Shown here: positions 1 through 5,605 of the stretch, in pieces
Position numbering within the stretch: the stretch's first letter is position 1
How the letters are laid out: each line of letters starts with the position of its first letter
NCBI GenBank assembly: GCA_021849765.1
Contig: JAJZSM010000108.1
Coordinates: forward strand, 1-5,605
Reading direction: 5' to 3'
Source of the DNA: Actinomycetes bacterium
Lineage (GTDB): Bacteria; Actinomycetota; Acidimicrobiia; Acidimicrobiales; RAAP-2
Length of the DNA stretch: 5,605 nt
Made by a program: the position numbers and the translations under genes
The notes under the pieces: generated by a model
The model's database searches: none
The model's input: the letters and a program-made list of their open reading frames with translations, nothing else
What the model was told of the DNA's origin: nothing

Positions 1-6
1 GTTCGT

Positions 7-1251
7 TCACCGATCCGAGCACGTCGCCGCGACGGCGTCACCGAGTCGAGCGAGGCCGTCGTGCAGCTGGGCCTCGTCGATGGTCAGCGGGACGAGCAGT
101 TTGACGGTCGTGTCTCCGGCGCCGCAAGTCTCGACGATCAGCTGACGTTCGAAGGCCGCCGCGGCGATGTCTGCGGCGAGGCGCGTGTCGCCAACGTCGA
201 GACCGCACAGCAGTCCGCTACCTCGAACCGTGAAGCGATTCTCGCCGACGCCGAGCGCCATCGCCTCGAGGGCGTTGCGCACAGTGCGGCCGTTGAGCTC
301 GGTCTGCTTCTCCAACGTCGAGTCGGCCCAGTAGGTCTCGAGCATCCGCGTCGAGGTCGCAAAGGCGAGGTTGTTGCCGCGGAACGTGCCGGAGAACTCA
401 CCGGCCCCCCAGGTGTCGAGGCCTCGTCGGATGAGGTTGAGTGCCATCGGCAGGCCGAGGCCACTGATCGACTTCGAGACGCACACGATGTCGGGGTCGA
501 GCCCCGAGCCCTCGAAGGAGAAGAACGGGCCGGTGCGGCCCACGCCCGCCTGGACCTCGTCGGCGATGACGATGACGCCCGCCTCGTCACAGAGTGTTCG
601 GATGGCTCGCAGGTACAGCGGGTCGAACGCGCGCGCGCCGCCCTCGCCCTGGGTCGGCTCGACGATCACCGCGCCGATCGGCTCGCCGTCGACGGGCGTG
701 TGAAGGGTGCGCTCGAGCAGCTCGATATCCGCGTCGGTCACGTGCTCGACGAAGGGGAGCGCGACGAAGTCCTTCAGGTGGGCGCTCACTGCTCGTCCGG
801 CCATCGAGGCGGAGATCGAGGAGGCCCGATAGGTCATGCCGTGGTAACTGCCCGCAAAGCCGAGCACCGCCCGTCGCCCGGAAATCTTCTGAGCGAGTTG
901 GAGCGCCGCCTCGACGGCGGTGGCGCCCGTCGGGCCAACGGTCTGGATGACCATATCCAGCTGGCGCGGGGCGAGGACGTAACGCTGCATGGCCTCGAGG
1001 AACTGGCGCTTCTCAACCGTGAAGGTGTCCAGACTGTGCGTGAGTCGACCGGCGCGCAGGTGTTCGATGGCGACGTCGACGAGCGCGGCGTTATTGTGCC
1101 CGTACGAGAGGGCCCCGGCCCCGGCGAAGAAGTCCAGGTACTGCGTGCCGTCTTCGGCGGTGATGACCGCACCGTGGGCAGTGGCAAAGACGGCTGGCCA
1201 CCGACGGCAGTAGTACCGCACGTTGGATTCGAGCGCTTCGAACAGATCCAT
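7..1251 (-). CDS. ectB: EctB-like diaminobutyrate-2-oxoglutarate aminotransferase (PLP class III)
   Basis: Cytoplasmic PLP enzyme of 414 residues. EctB moves an amino group from glutamate to aspartate-semialdehyde to give 2,4-diaminobutyrate, the first committed step of ectoine synthesis. Seen in the sequence: an EctB-type N-terminus (LESNVRYYCRRWP), FFAGAGALSYGHNN at 41-54, the phosphate-binding GPTGA at 106-110, YHG at 136-138, QGEGG at 201-205, the cofactor Asp in DEVQ at 231-234, the Schiff-base Lys260 in SKSISG, and GTFRGNN at 288-294. The length is slightly below the usual 420-430. The ATG is supported by AAGAGGA seven bases upstream. Oddities: EctB normally reads VETVQGEGG, DDIQxGCGRTG and GPTGTNAVEAA, while this protein has VEPTQGEGG, DEVQAGVGRTG and GPTGATAVEAA, which are more general class III forms. 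No ectA precedes it. A diaminobutyrate aminotransferase serving another product (for example a siderophore or peptide) is possible. The family is sure; the ectoine role is likely but not proven. Confidence 0.85.
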   Translation of the reverse strand: MDLFEALESNVRYYCRRWPAVFATAHGAVITAEDGTQYLDFFAGAGALSYGHNNAALVDVAIEHLRAGRLTHSLDTFTVEKRQFLEAMQRYVLAPRQLDMVIQTVGPTGATAVEAALQLAQKISGRRAVLGFAGSYHGMTYRASSISASMAGRAVSAHLKDFVALPFVEHVTDADIELLERTLHTPVDGEPIGAVIVEPTQGEGGARAFDPLYLRAIRTLCDEAGVIVIADEVQAGVGRTGPFFSFEGSGLDPDIVCVSKSISGLGLPMALNLIRRGLDTWGAGEFSGTFRGNNLAFATSTRMLETYWADSTLEKQTELNGRTVRNALEAMALGVGENRFTVRGSGLLCGLDVGDTRLAADIAAAAFERQLIVETCGAGDTTVKLLVPLTIDEAQLHDGLARLGDAVAATCSDR

Positions 1252-1258
1252 GTCTGAT

Positions 1259-1265
1259 TCCTCTT
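1259..1265 (-). promoter_or_regulatory. Ribosome binding site of the ectB-like gene
   Basis: The minus strand reads AAGAGGA, seven bases before the ATG at 1251. This fixes the aminotransferase start at the residue run MDLFEALES, which also matches the usual EctB N-terminus. Confidence 0.75.
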
Positions 1266-1309
1266 GGTCGGGGAGCCTTCGATGTGGTCGTGCAGCTCGA
1301 AATTTGTGA

Positions 1310-1334
1310 GGACTCGAGTGTAGTCACCGAGTCC
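1310..1334 (-). promoter_or_regulatory. 25-bp dyad in the ectB-like leader, possible operator over a -10-like hexamer
   Basis: On the plus strand, GGACTCG (1310-1316) is mirrored by CGAGTCC (1328-1334). Inside these arms GTG (1318-1320) pairs with CAC (1325-1327), leaving one unpaired A at 1317 and a 4-base loop TAGT. The centre contains TACACT on the minus strand (1317-1322), a possible -10 element, but I see no convincing -35 at 16-18 bp. It lies about 58 bp before the aminotransferase ATG. It could be a repressor operator, since MarR-type EctR/CosR regulators bind dyads over ectoine promoters in other bacteria, or an RNA hairpin in the leader. The dyad itself is plain; the role is inferred. 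The rest of the 1252-1380 gap shows nothing else I can support. Confidence 0.4.
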
Positions 1335-1380
1335 GAAGAAGAGTCGTCGATGGTAGCACCCGTCACGTATCCGCCGTCTC

Positions 1381-1412
1381 TAGCCCGCCCGCGGCAAACC
1401 GCGGGCGGGCTA
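1381..1412 (-). terminator. Terminator-like GC hairpin after the neocarzinostatin-fold gene
   Basis: A perfect 14-bp inverted repeat, TAGCCCGCCCGCGG at 1381-1394 and its exact complement at 1399-1412, is separated by a 4-base loop. It starts 8 bases after the stop codon of the upstream gene. No T-run follows on either strand, so it is a hairpin without a U-tract, a form often proposed in high-GC actinobacteria. It should separate the secreted-protein gene from the aminotransferase. Confidence 0.75.
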
Positions 1413-1420
1413 CGACCGGA

Positions 1421-2860
1421 CTACGGCAGGCGGAAGCCGATGCGTACGACCTTCGAGTCGCCCTTGTGCACGTTGGCGACGCTGATAGTGCACGCGCGCA
1501 GGTTCGCGCGTGTCGTGCCACAGAAACGGCTACCGATCTTGCCGGTGACGACGCGGAACTTCGTAGCGGGCAACACGCCGTTCGCACGGATGGTAACGGC
1601 CTTCAGTGTGCGAAGGTCACAGCCAGCCGCGCCGGAGGCGCCAGCGAGGCACTCGACGATGTAGACGTGATCGCGCGGGATGAACCCGTGCCCGAAGACC
1701 GTGACGACCTGCCCGTTGTGCAATTTGAACGTGGGACGGACGAAGAGGGTGCGCACAACTCGGGCCTTGGCGACCGCGAACTGGATTGGCGCGGCACCGG
1801 CGTCGGTGCCCGCAGCCGTGGCGACGGTGATCACGCAGGCACGCGCGTTGGCGGCCTTCGTGCCGCAGGCGCCCGATCCGATGGTTCCCGCGGTGACCGT
1901 GAACGTCGTCGACGGGAGAGTACCGTCACTGTTGGCCGTGATCGGTGTCGCCCCGGCGGTGTTGCAGCCCGCGGCCGAGGTCGCCGTCGCCAGGCATTCC
2001 ACGGCGAAGAGCGAGTCACCCGCGGTGAATCCCGATCCCGTGATAGTGACCTTCTCACCGTTCTTCAACCCGGTCGAGGGTGAGACACTTAGCGTCGGGC
2101 TCGCCAGGGCGGCGAAGGTGATCGAAGCGTGCGCAGCGTCACCCCCCGTCGGGTTGGACACTGAGATCACGCACCCGGCGAGGTCACTCGCCGTCGTGCC
2201 GCAGGTGCCCGATCCGATGGTTCCCGTGGACACCGTGAACGTTGTCGAGGGAAGCGTGCCGTCGGCGTTCACGGTGACCGGTGTCGCCCCGGCGGTGTTG
2301 CAGCCCGCGGCCGAGGTCGCCGTCGCCAGGCATTCCACGGCGAAGAGCGAGTCACCCGCGGTGAATCCCGATCCCGTGATGGTGACCTTGTCACCGTTCT
2401 TCAACCCGGTCGATGGCGTTACCGTGATCGCCGGACCAGTGGTCGCGGCGGCGAAGGTGATCGGCGCGTCGGCGACCAGAGTCCCGGCGAGGGTGCCAAT
2501 GGCGATCGCGCAGTTCAAATCGGTGGCGGACGTCCCACAGGTCCCGTTGCCAATCGGACCGGTCTGCACGTAGAAGTTCACCGAGACCGTGCCGGTGGAA
2601 CTCACGTTGATGGGGGTGATTGCGTTCAGGTCACACCCGGTGGTCGTGGTGGCCGTCCCGATGCACTCGACAGCGGCGAGCGCCGCGTTTGGTGCGAAGC
2701 CCGAACCGGCGATGGTGACCTCCTGGTTGGCAGTAAGCCCCGTGTTGGGGGTGACGGTCATTGTCGGCGTTGCTGACGCACTGGCGCCCGATGAACCCAA
2801 CAGACCGAGACTCCCCGCGGACAAAACCAGACCAATGACACTTACGAACAATCGTTTCAT
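1421..2860 (-). CDS. Secreted protein with four tandem neocarzinostatin-fold domains
   Basis: Exported protein of 479 residues, function unknown. A signal peptide spans 1-30 (MKR, hydrophobic core, then ASASA with likely cleavage after Ala30). Four repeats of about 110 residues follow: roughly 32-137, 143-250, 254-362 and 368-479. Each follows the neocarzinostatin pattern: xVTPSTGL, VTITGSGF, VEC, GC, an ADG-type turn, CGT and a final ITF strand. There are exactly 16 cysteines, four per domain: C66/76/108/117, C177/187/220/230, C289/299/332/342 and C404/414/447/457. The first pair in each domain is spaced as in neocarzinostatin (C37-C47); the second loop is longer (8-9 residues between cysteines, against 4). 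Domain 4 is divergent and rich in Lys/Arg. There is no LPXTG motif or membrane anchor. The ATG at 2860 has GGGAGGA seven bases upstream; earlier in-frame starts overlap or precede that site and would bury the signal peptide. No enediyne genes are visible, so an antibiotic-carrier role is not implied. Confidence 0.88.
   Translation of the reverse strand: MKRLFVSVIGLVLSAGSLGLLGSSGASASATPTMTVTPNTGLTANQEVTIAGSGFAPNAALAAVECIGTATTTTGCDLNAITPINVSSTGTVSVNFYVQTGPIGNGTCGTSATDLNCAIAIGTLAGTLVADAPITFAAATTGPAITVTPSTGLKNGDKVTITGSGFTAGDSLFAVECLATATSAAGCNTAGATPVTVNADGTLPSTTFTVSTGTIGSGTCGTTASDLAGCVISVSNPTGGDAAHASITFAALASPTLSVSPSTGLKNGEKVTITGSGFTAGDSLFAVECLATATSAAGCNTAGATPITANSDGTLPSTTFTVTAGTIGSGACGTKAANARACVITVATAAGTDAGAAPIQFAVAKARVVRTLFVRPTFKLHNGQVVTVFGHGFIPRDHVYIVECLAGASGAAGCDLRTLKAVTIRANGVLPATKFRVVTGKIGSRFCGTTRANLRACTISVANVHKGDSKVVRIGFRLP
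1943..2077 (-). repeat. Near-identical direct repeat, copy in domain 3
   Basis: This stretch matches 2279-2413 at a constant offset of 336 bp. Bases 1943-2044 are identical to 2279-2380 (102 bp without a mismatch), and the extension to 2077/2413 has only two differences (2045 against 2381, and 2054 against 2390). It encodes residues 262-306. Identity at silent positions implies recent duplication or gene conversion. Confidence 0.9.
2279..2413 (-). repeat. Near-identical direct repeat, copy in domain 2
   Basis: Partner of 1943-2077, with 133 of 135 bases identical by my reading. It encodes the STGLKNG to GCNTAGATP part of domain 2, including its first cysteine pair. The flanking parts of the two domains differ much more, so the homogenised tract is limited to the N-terminal half of the domain. 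Confidence 0.9.
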
Positions 2861-2867
2861 AGTGGAA

Positions 2868-2874
2868 TCCTCCC
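2868..2874 (-). promoter_or_regulatory. Ribosome binding site that sets the start of the neocarzinostatin-fold gene
   Basis: The minus strand reads GGGAGGA with a 7-base spacer to the ATG at 2860. An earlier in-frame ATG at 2878 lies partly over this site and would add residues before the MKR signal-peptide start, so the 2860 start is preferred. Confidence 0.8.
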
Positions 2875-2882
2875 TCATCGGG

Positions 2883-2911
2883 AGTGTAACGCTCACCCAA
2901 CGTCGTGGCAC
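2883..2911 (-). promoter_or_regulatory. Candidate promoter of the neocarzinostatin-fold gene
   Basis: The minus strand shows GTGCCA (2911-2906, 4 of 6 to TTGACA), a 17-bp spacer and TACACT (2888-2883, TANNNT type). Transcription would begin near 2876 and give a short leader that just contains the ribosome site. The -35 match is modest, so this is a proposal only. Confidence 0.35.
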
Positions 2912-2961
2912 CTCGCCCAGTCTTGACGCGAGATGGCCATTGTCACGGCCCGCGTCGAATC

Positions 2962-2979
2962 CCGGTCTGTGCCGACCGG
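2962..2979 (-). terminator. Weak hairpin after the propeller/PKD/FGLLP gene
   Basis: CCGGTC at 2962-2967 and GACCGG at 2974-2979 form a 6-bp GC-rich stem with a 6-base loop, about 40 bp past the stop codon at 3020. There is no T-run. It could be a weak terminator or simply chance in GC-rich DNA; read-through into the next gene is quite possible. Confidence 0.25.
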
Positions 2980-3019
2980 TTATCCGTGGCTGGACGGTCT
3001 CACCGGGTCCCGGGCGTGG

Positions 3020-5605
3020 TTACGCTTCGGCGGTCGGCAGGCCGGCGGGACCCTCGGTCGCCTCCACAGCGGCCTCGGATCCCTCAGCCTTCTCGAGGGG
3101 GTGCCTGTGGAAGTAGAGGACGGCACTGAGCGAGAGAATGGCGAAGACCACGAAGGCCACGAGGATCGGCACCAGACCGACGTGGTGCTGCTCGCCGCTG
3201 CTGCCGCTACCCGGTGCCAAGAGCACCGCGACGAAACCGATCAGACCGACGCCGCTCAGTGCGAGCCAGATCGTCTCGTTCCATTTCGCCACGTGTCGTC
3301 CGGGCAGGAACGGTAGGGGGAACATCCCGAAGGCGAGACTTGCGAAACCCGCGAGAAAGGTTACGTTGAGCGCCGGGTCGGCGATGAGGAGCAACGGTGA
3401 CGGTGACACGCTGGTCGCTGCGTGGAAGACGAGGGCCGTCAACAGGAATGCCGCCGTGCTCACCACGAGCACGCACGCTGACCCGAGCGCGTGCAGGCGA
3501 CCCCGGTCCTTGTCGTCGAGCTCAGGTATGACGAGGAACGTGGCGATGAGGCCGTAGCAGTAGCCCGGCGACAGTCCGATGGCGCGCGACGCGCCGACGC
3601 AGACGACGGCGATCGCCAGTCCCCCGAGGAGGACTTGGAGGCGGATCCGCTTGTGCTGGCGTAGTCCAGTGATCACCGTCGGGATCTGTCCGGTGACCGA
3701 GATGATGGCGATGCCGATGCACTGGCCGATGAAGAGCCAGAGCGTCGTACGGTTCCAGCCGAACGACGGGTCCAGGATTGAATTGACCAAACCGCCGAAG
3801 GCGGCGAAGGCGGCGAAGATCGCCGAACCACCCACGATTCGCCGTGCCGTGGACTGCGGTGTCGGCATCGACCGGTCGCGCATGAGCCGCGGGAAACGTC
3901 GGCGCAGCGGACGGCTGAAGCGCTCGCGATTCTCTTCATACGTGCGGTCGATCCACTCACTCGGGAACCCGGCACCGATGATCCGGCTCAGCAGCAACAT
4001 CAAGATACCGAGTACCCCCGCGCTGGGCAGGCTACGTCCCATCTGTCCGAGCGAGGGCATCGCCACGCTGAACTCGGAGAGGTGGTTCAGGGTCGGCACA
4101 ACCGTGAGATGGACGCTCACCAGTGCGGGCCCACTGGCGGTGCACGCCAGTGAGATCTGATGGCCGACGGCGGTCGCGTCGCCCGGTATCACCAAATGAG
4201 ACACGTTGAGCAGTTGGCCGACCGGCGACGTCTGGGCGATCAGGTGGTCGCCGAAACGGATGTACACGGGCCGACATACGCCGAGGAAATTGGTGTCACG
4301 AAGCGAGATTGCCGCGCCGGGCGACCCCCTCGACGGTTGTACCTGCAGCAGGGCGGCGACGTAGAAGGACTTCACGGCGCGCGCCCGACCGTTGCCGTTG
4401 TTGCTGACAGTCTGACCGGTGTAGGTCGTCGCGAGGGAGGTGCCGCCCGCGCTGGTGACCGTGACGGTCGCCTGATAGGAACCGGCGTGTCGGTAAACGT
4501 GACTGACGATTGGTGTGCGAGTGACGGCGGAGGTGCCGTCACCGAAGTTCCACGTGTACCGGCTGATCTTGCCGTCGGATGATGTGGACGCCGAGGCGTT
4601 AAAGACGGTCTTCGCTCCCACCGGGGCGGGCGTGATCCGTAGTCGCGCCGTTGGCGCCTGGTCGGACACGACCGCGATACCAAAGGAGGCGGTGCCGACG
4701 TCGATCGGCGCTTCGACGCGCACCGGTGACGAAGTCAGGTTGACGGGCGTGACTGTGGTCCCGGCGTTGGCGGTGTAAGCCGTCGTACCTTGGGTGTTGA
4801 TGGCGATGCCGTCGGGCTGGCTTAGCGATCCCGTGGCCACGGAACGACCGAGGGTCGGTGGGTTCGTCCGCAGCACGATGGGCGTGATCGTGTTGTCGGC
4901 GTTAGCGCTGTAGGCGGTCTCGCCATTGGGGGTGATCGCGATCCCGAGGGGTTGAGCGCCGATTGCGATCGGTGCTTCTGCATTGGCGGGGTGGGTTCGC
5001 AGGTTGATTGGGGTCACCTGGTTCCCGTTCGCGACGTAGACGGTGTAGGAGTCTGGACTGATCGCGATCGCCTGGGGACGGCCGCCGACCTGGATGGTCG
5101 AGACGGTGCGCGTGGCGGTCGCGATCAGGCTGACCGTGTTCGCCTCGGAGTTGGATACGCAGACGTAGTTGCCGTCGGGGCTCACCGCGATGCTCCACGG
5201 TCCGGCGCCCACCGCGATGGGTCGCTCGGCGGTGGCCGGTGTCGTTGCGAGGTTGATGGGCGTGACGGTGTTCGAGTTGAAGTTGGTGACGTAGGCGACG
5301 TGGCCGTTGGGTGCGATGGCTATTGCGGCGGGGCCGCTGCCGACGCGGATAGGGCTGTCGACGGTGGCGGGTTTGGTCGTGAGGTCGATTGGACTCACCG
5401 TGTTGCCGAGTGAATTCGTGACGTAGGCGAAGGAGCCGTTCGGCGTGATCGCGATACCCAGGGGTCCGTTGAAGGGGTGCGACGTGCTCTTGATCACACT
5501 CACCGCGTGGGTCGTGGCATCGATCGCGCTGACCGCGTTGTTATTGAGGTTCGTGACGAGGATGGTCCCCGCGCTCAAAGCGGTGGCGGCCGCCGAGGTC
5601 GTGCC
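3020..5605 (-). CDS. Membrane-anchored surface protein: YVTN propeller, PKD, IPT-like and FGLLP-type membrane module (5' end missing)
   Basis: The frame is open to the right edge, so at least 861 residues are encoded here and the start lies outside. The first visible residues (GTTSAAATALSAGT) look like the end of a signal peptide. Numbering from the TTG codon at 5578: seven YVTN-type blades at about 4-310 (repeated VTPINL, IAITPNG and AYVTN motifs), enough for a closed propeller; a PKD domain at 308-392 (YTWNFGDG at 341-348, HVYRHAGSY); an Ig/IPT-like domain at about 410-495 with Cys435 and Cys479; then nine predicted helices at about 519-537, 581-603, 612-632, 648-665, 672-686, 697-720, 728-758, 768-788 and 800-823. 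Basic loops (540-580, 633-647, 760-767) place the N-terminus outside and the acidic C-tail inside. FPSEWIDRTYEEN after helix 1 and FGMFPLPFLPG at 750-760 resemble actinobacterial FGLLP-motif membrane proteins. Function unknown; a surface binding or sensing role is inferred. Confidence 0.85.
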   Translation of the reverse strand, partial: GTTSAAATALSAGTILVTNLNNNAVSAIDATTHAVSVIKSTSHPFNGPLGIAITPNGSFAYVTNSLGNTVSPIDLTTKPATVDSPIRVGSGPAAIAIAPNGHVAYVTNFNSNTVTPINLATTPATAERPIAVGAGPWSIAVSPDGNYVCVSNSEANTVSLIATATRTVSTIQVGGRPQAIAISPDSYTVYVANGNQVTPINLRTHPANAEAPIAIGAQPLGIAITPNGETAYSANADNTITPIVLRTNPPTLGRSVATGSLSQPDGIAINTQGTTAYTANAGTTVTPVNLTSSPVRVEAPIDVGTASFGIAVVSDQAPTARLRITPAPVGAKTVFNASASTSSDGKISRYTWNFGDGTSAVTRTPIVSHVYRHAGSYQATVTVTSAGGTSLATTYTGQTVSNNGNGRARAVKSFYVAALLQVQPSRGSPGAAISLRDTNFLGVCRPVYIRFGDHLIAQTSPVGQLLNVSHLVIPGDATAVGHQISLACTASGPALVSVHLTVVPTLNHLSEFSVAMPSLGQMGRSLPSAGVLGILMLLLSRIIGAGFPSEWIDRTYEENRERFSRPLRRRFPRLMRDRSMPTPQSTARRIVGGSAIFAAFAAFGGLVNSILDPSFGWNRTTLWLFIGQCIGIAIISVTGQIPTVITGLRQHKRIRLQVLLGGLAIAVVCVGASRAIGLSPGYCYGLIATFLVIPELDDKDRGRLHALGSACVLVVSTAAFLLTALVFHAATSVSPSPLLLIADPALNVTFLAGFASLAFGMFPLPFLPGRHVAKWNETIWLALSGVGLIGFVAVLLAPGSGSSGEQHHVGLVPILVAFVVFAILSLSAVLYFHRHPLEKAEGSEAAVEATEGPAGLPTAEA
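4649..5569 (-). repeat. Seven YVTN beta-propeller repeats
   Basis: Seven units of 41-46 residues follow a common pattern: a (T/V)AYVTN strand, NTVTPINL, a variable TxPATxxxPI strand, VGxxPxxIAI and (S/T)PNG. Blade 4 (about residues 138-178) is the most divergent: it lacks the TPIxL strand and carries Cys140. Seven blades is the usual number for a closed YVTN propeller. Such propellers are extracellular binding or scaffold domains. Confidence 0.8.

Larger units (their letters stand above)
1424..2767 (-). repeat. Array of four neocarzinostatin-fold domain repeats
   Basis: Domain units lie at about 2767-2450 (domain 1), 2434-2111 (domain 2), 2101-1775 (domain 3) and 1759-1424 (domain 4). Domains 2 and 3 are nearly the same protein over their first half, domain 1 is moderately similar, and domain 4 is the most distant. 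The period between domains 2 and 3 is 336 bp, exactly 112 codons, so the array keeps frame. Confidence 0.8.

Noticed and set aside
61..1257. Long plus-strand open frame of 398 codons opposite the aminotransferase
   Set aside because: It is an antisense shadow caused by GC-rich codon bias. Its product is charged low-complexity sequence without domain features, while the minus strand encodes a complete enzyme with every catalytic motif.
1091..1366. Minus-strand frame starting in the leader before the aminotransferase, considered as a leader peptide or ectA remnant
   Set aside because: It starts with GTG without a clear ribosome site, runs out of frame into the aminotransferase, and shows no acetyltransferase motif.
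1680..2573. Plus-strand open frame of 297 codons with repeated segments
   Set aside because: The repeats are just the complement of the neocarzinostatin-fold domains. It has no signal peptide or family motif, and the minus-strand gene has a strong ribosome site and signal sequence.
1421..2860. Enediyne antibiotic carrier protein and resistance role
   Set aside because: The fold resemblance is real, but there is no enediyne synthase, transporter or tailoring gene in view, and the four-domain layout with a basic last domain is unlike known carrier apoproteins.
2861..2911. Longer N-terminus of the neocarzinostatin-fold protein from GTG at 2911 or ATG at 2878
   Set aside because: The added residues would precede a normal MKR signal peptide, and the ribosome binding site at 2868-2874 clearly serves the ATG at 2860.
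4649..5569. CRISPR-like or tandem DNA repeat at the right end
   Set aside because: The periodic similarity is at protein level, from propeller blades of 41-46 residues. The DNA units are diverged and are not separated by unique spacers.
5576..5578. TTG at 5578 as the true start of the propeller protein
   Set aside because: The frame stays open to the window edge with Ala/Thr-rich residues like the end of a signal peptide, and no ribosome site precedes the TTG. The gene is better described as 5'-truncated by the window.

Overview
The window is GC-rich and all three genes are read from the minus strand. The codon use, the spaced GGAGG-type ribosome sites and the protein families (YVTN propeller, neocarzinostatin-fold domains, an FGLLP-type membrane module) point to a high-GC actinobacterium. 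An acidimicrobial or related soil or aquatic lineage is my inference and is not proven by the sequence. No RNA gene, insertion sequence, CRISPR array or phage signal was found.

In transcription order (right to left): (1) 5605-3020 is a large envelope protein whose 5' end lies outside the window. It has a secreted seven-bladed YVTN beta-propeller, a PKD domain, an Ig/IPT-like domain and a C-terminal module of about nine membrane helices with an FGLLP-like motif. (2) 3019-2861 is a 159-bp gap with a weak hairpin, a candidate promoter and a strong ribosome binding site. (3) 2860-1421 is a secreted 479-residue protein made of a signal peptide and four tandem neocarzinostatin-fold domains, each with the same four-cysteine pattern. 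Domains 2 and 3 are almost identical at DNA level, and domain 4 is divergent and strongly basic. (4) 1420-1252 is a gap with a perfect 14-bp terminator-like hairpin, then a leader with a 25-bp dyad and a clear ribosome binding site. (5) 1251-7 is an EctB-like class III aminotransferase (2,4-diaminobutyrate-2-oxoglutarate transaminase family). It has no ectA directly upstream, and a possible overlapping start for a further gene lies at the left edge.

The two envelope/secreted genes may share a cell-surface role, but nothing in the sequence proves a direct link. The hairpin and the separate leader suggest that the aminotransferase is its own transcription unit, probably the first gene of an operon running off the left edge. 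The most notable items are the four-domain neocarzinostatin-fold protein with its basic last domain and recent internal duplication, the propeller/PKD/FGLLP fusion, and the dyad in the aminotransferase leader.
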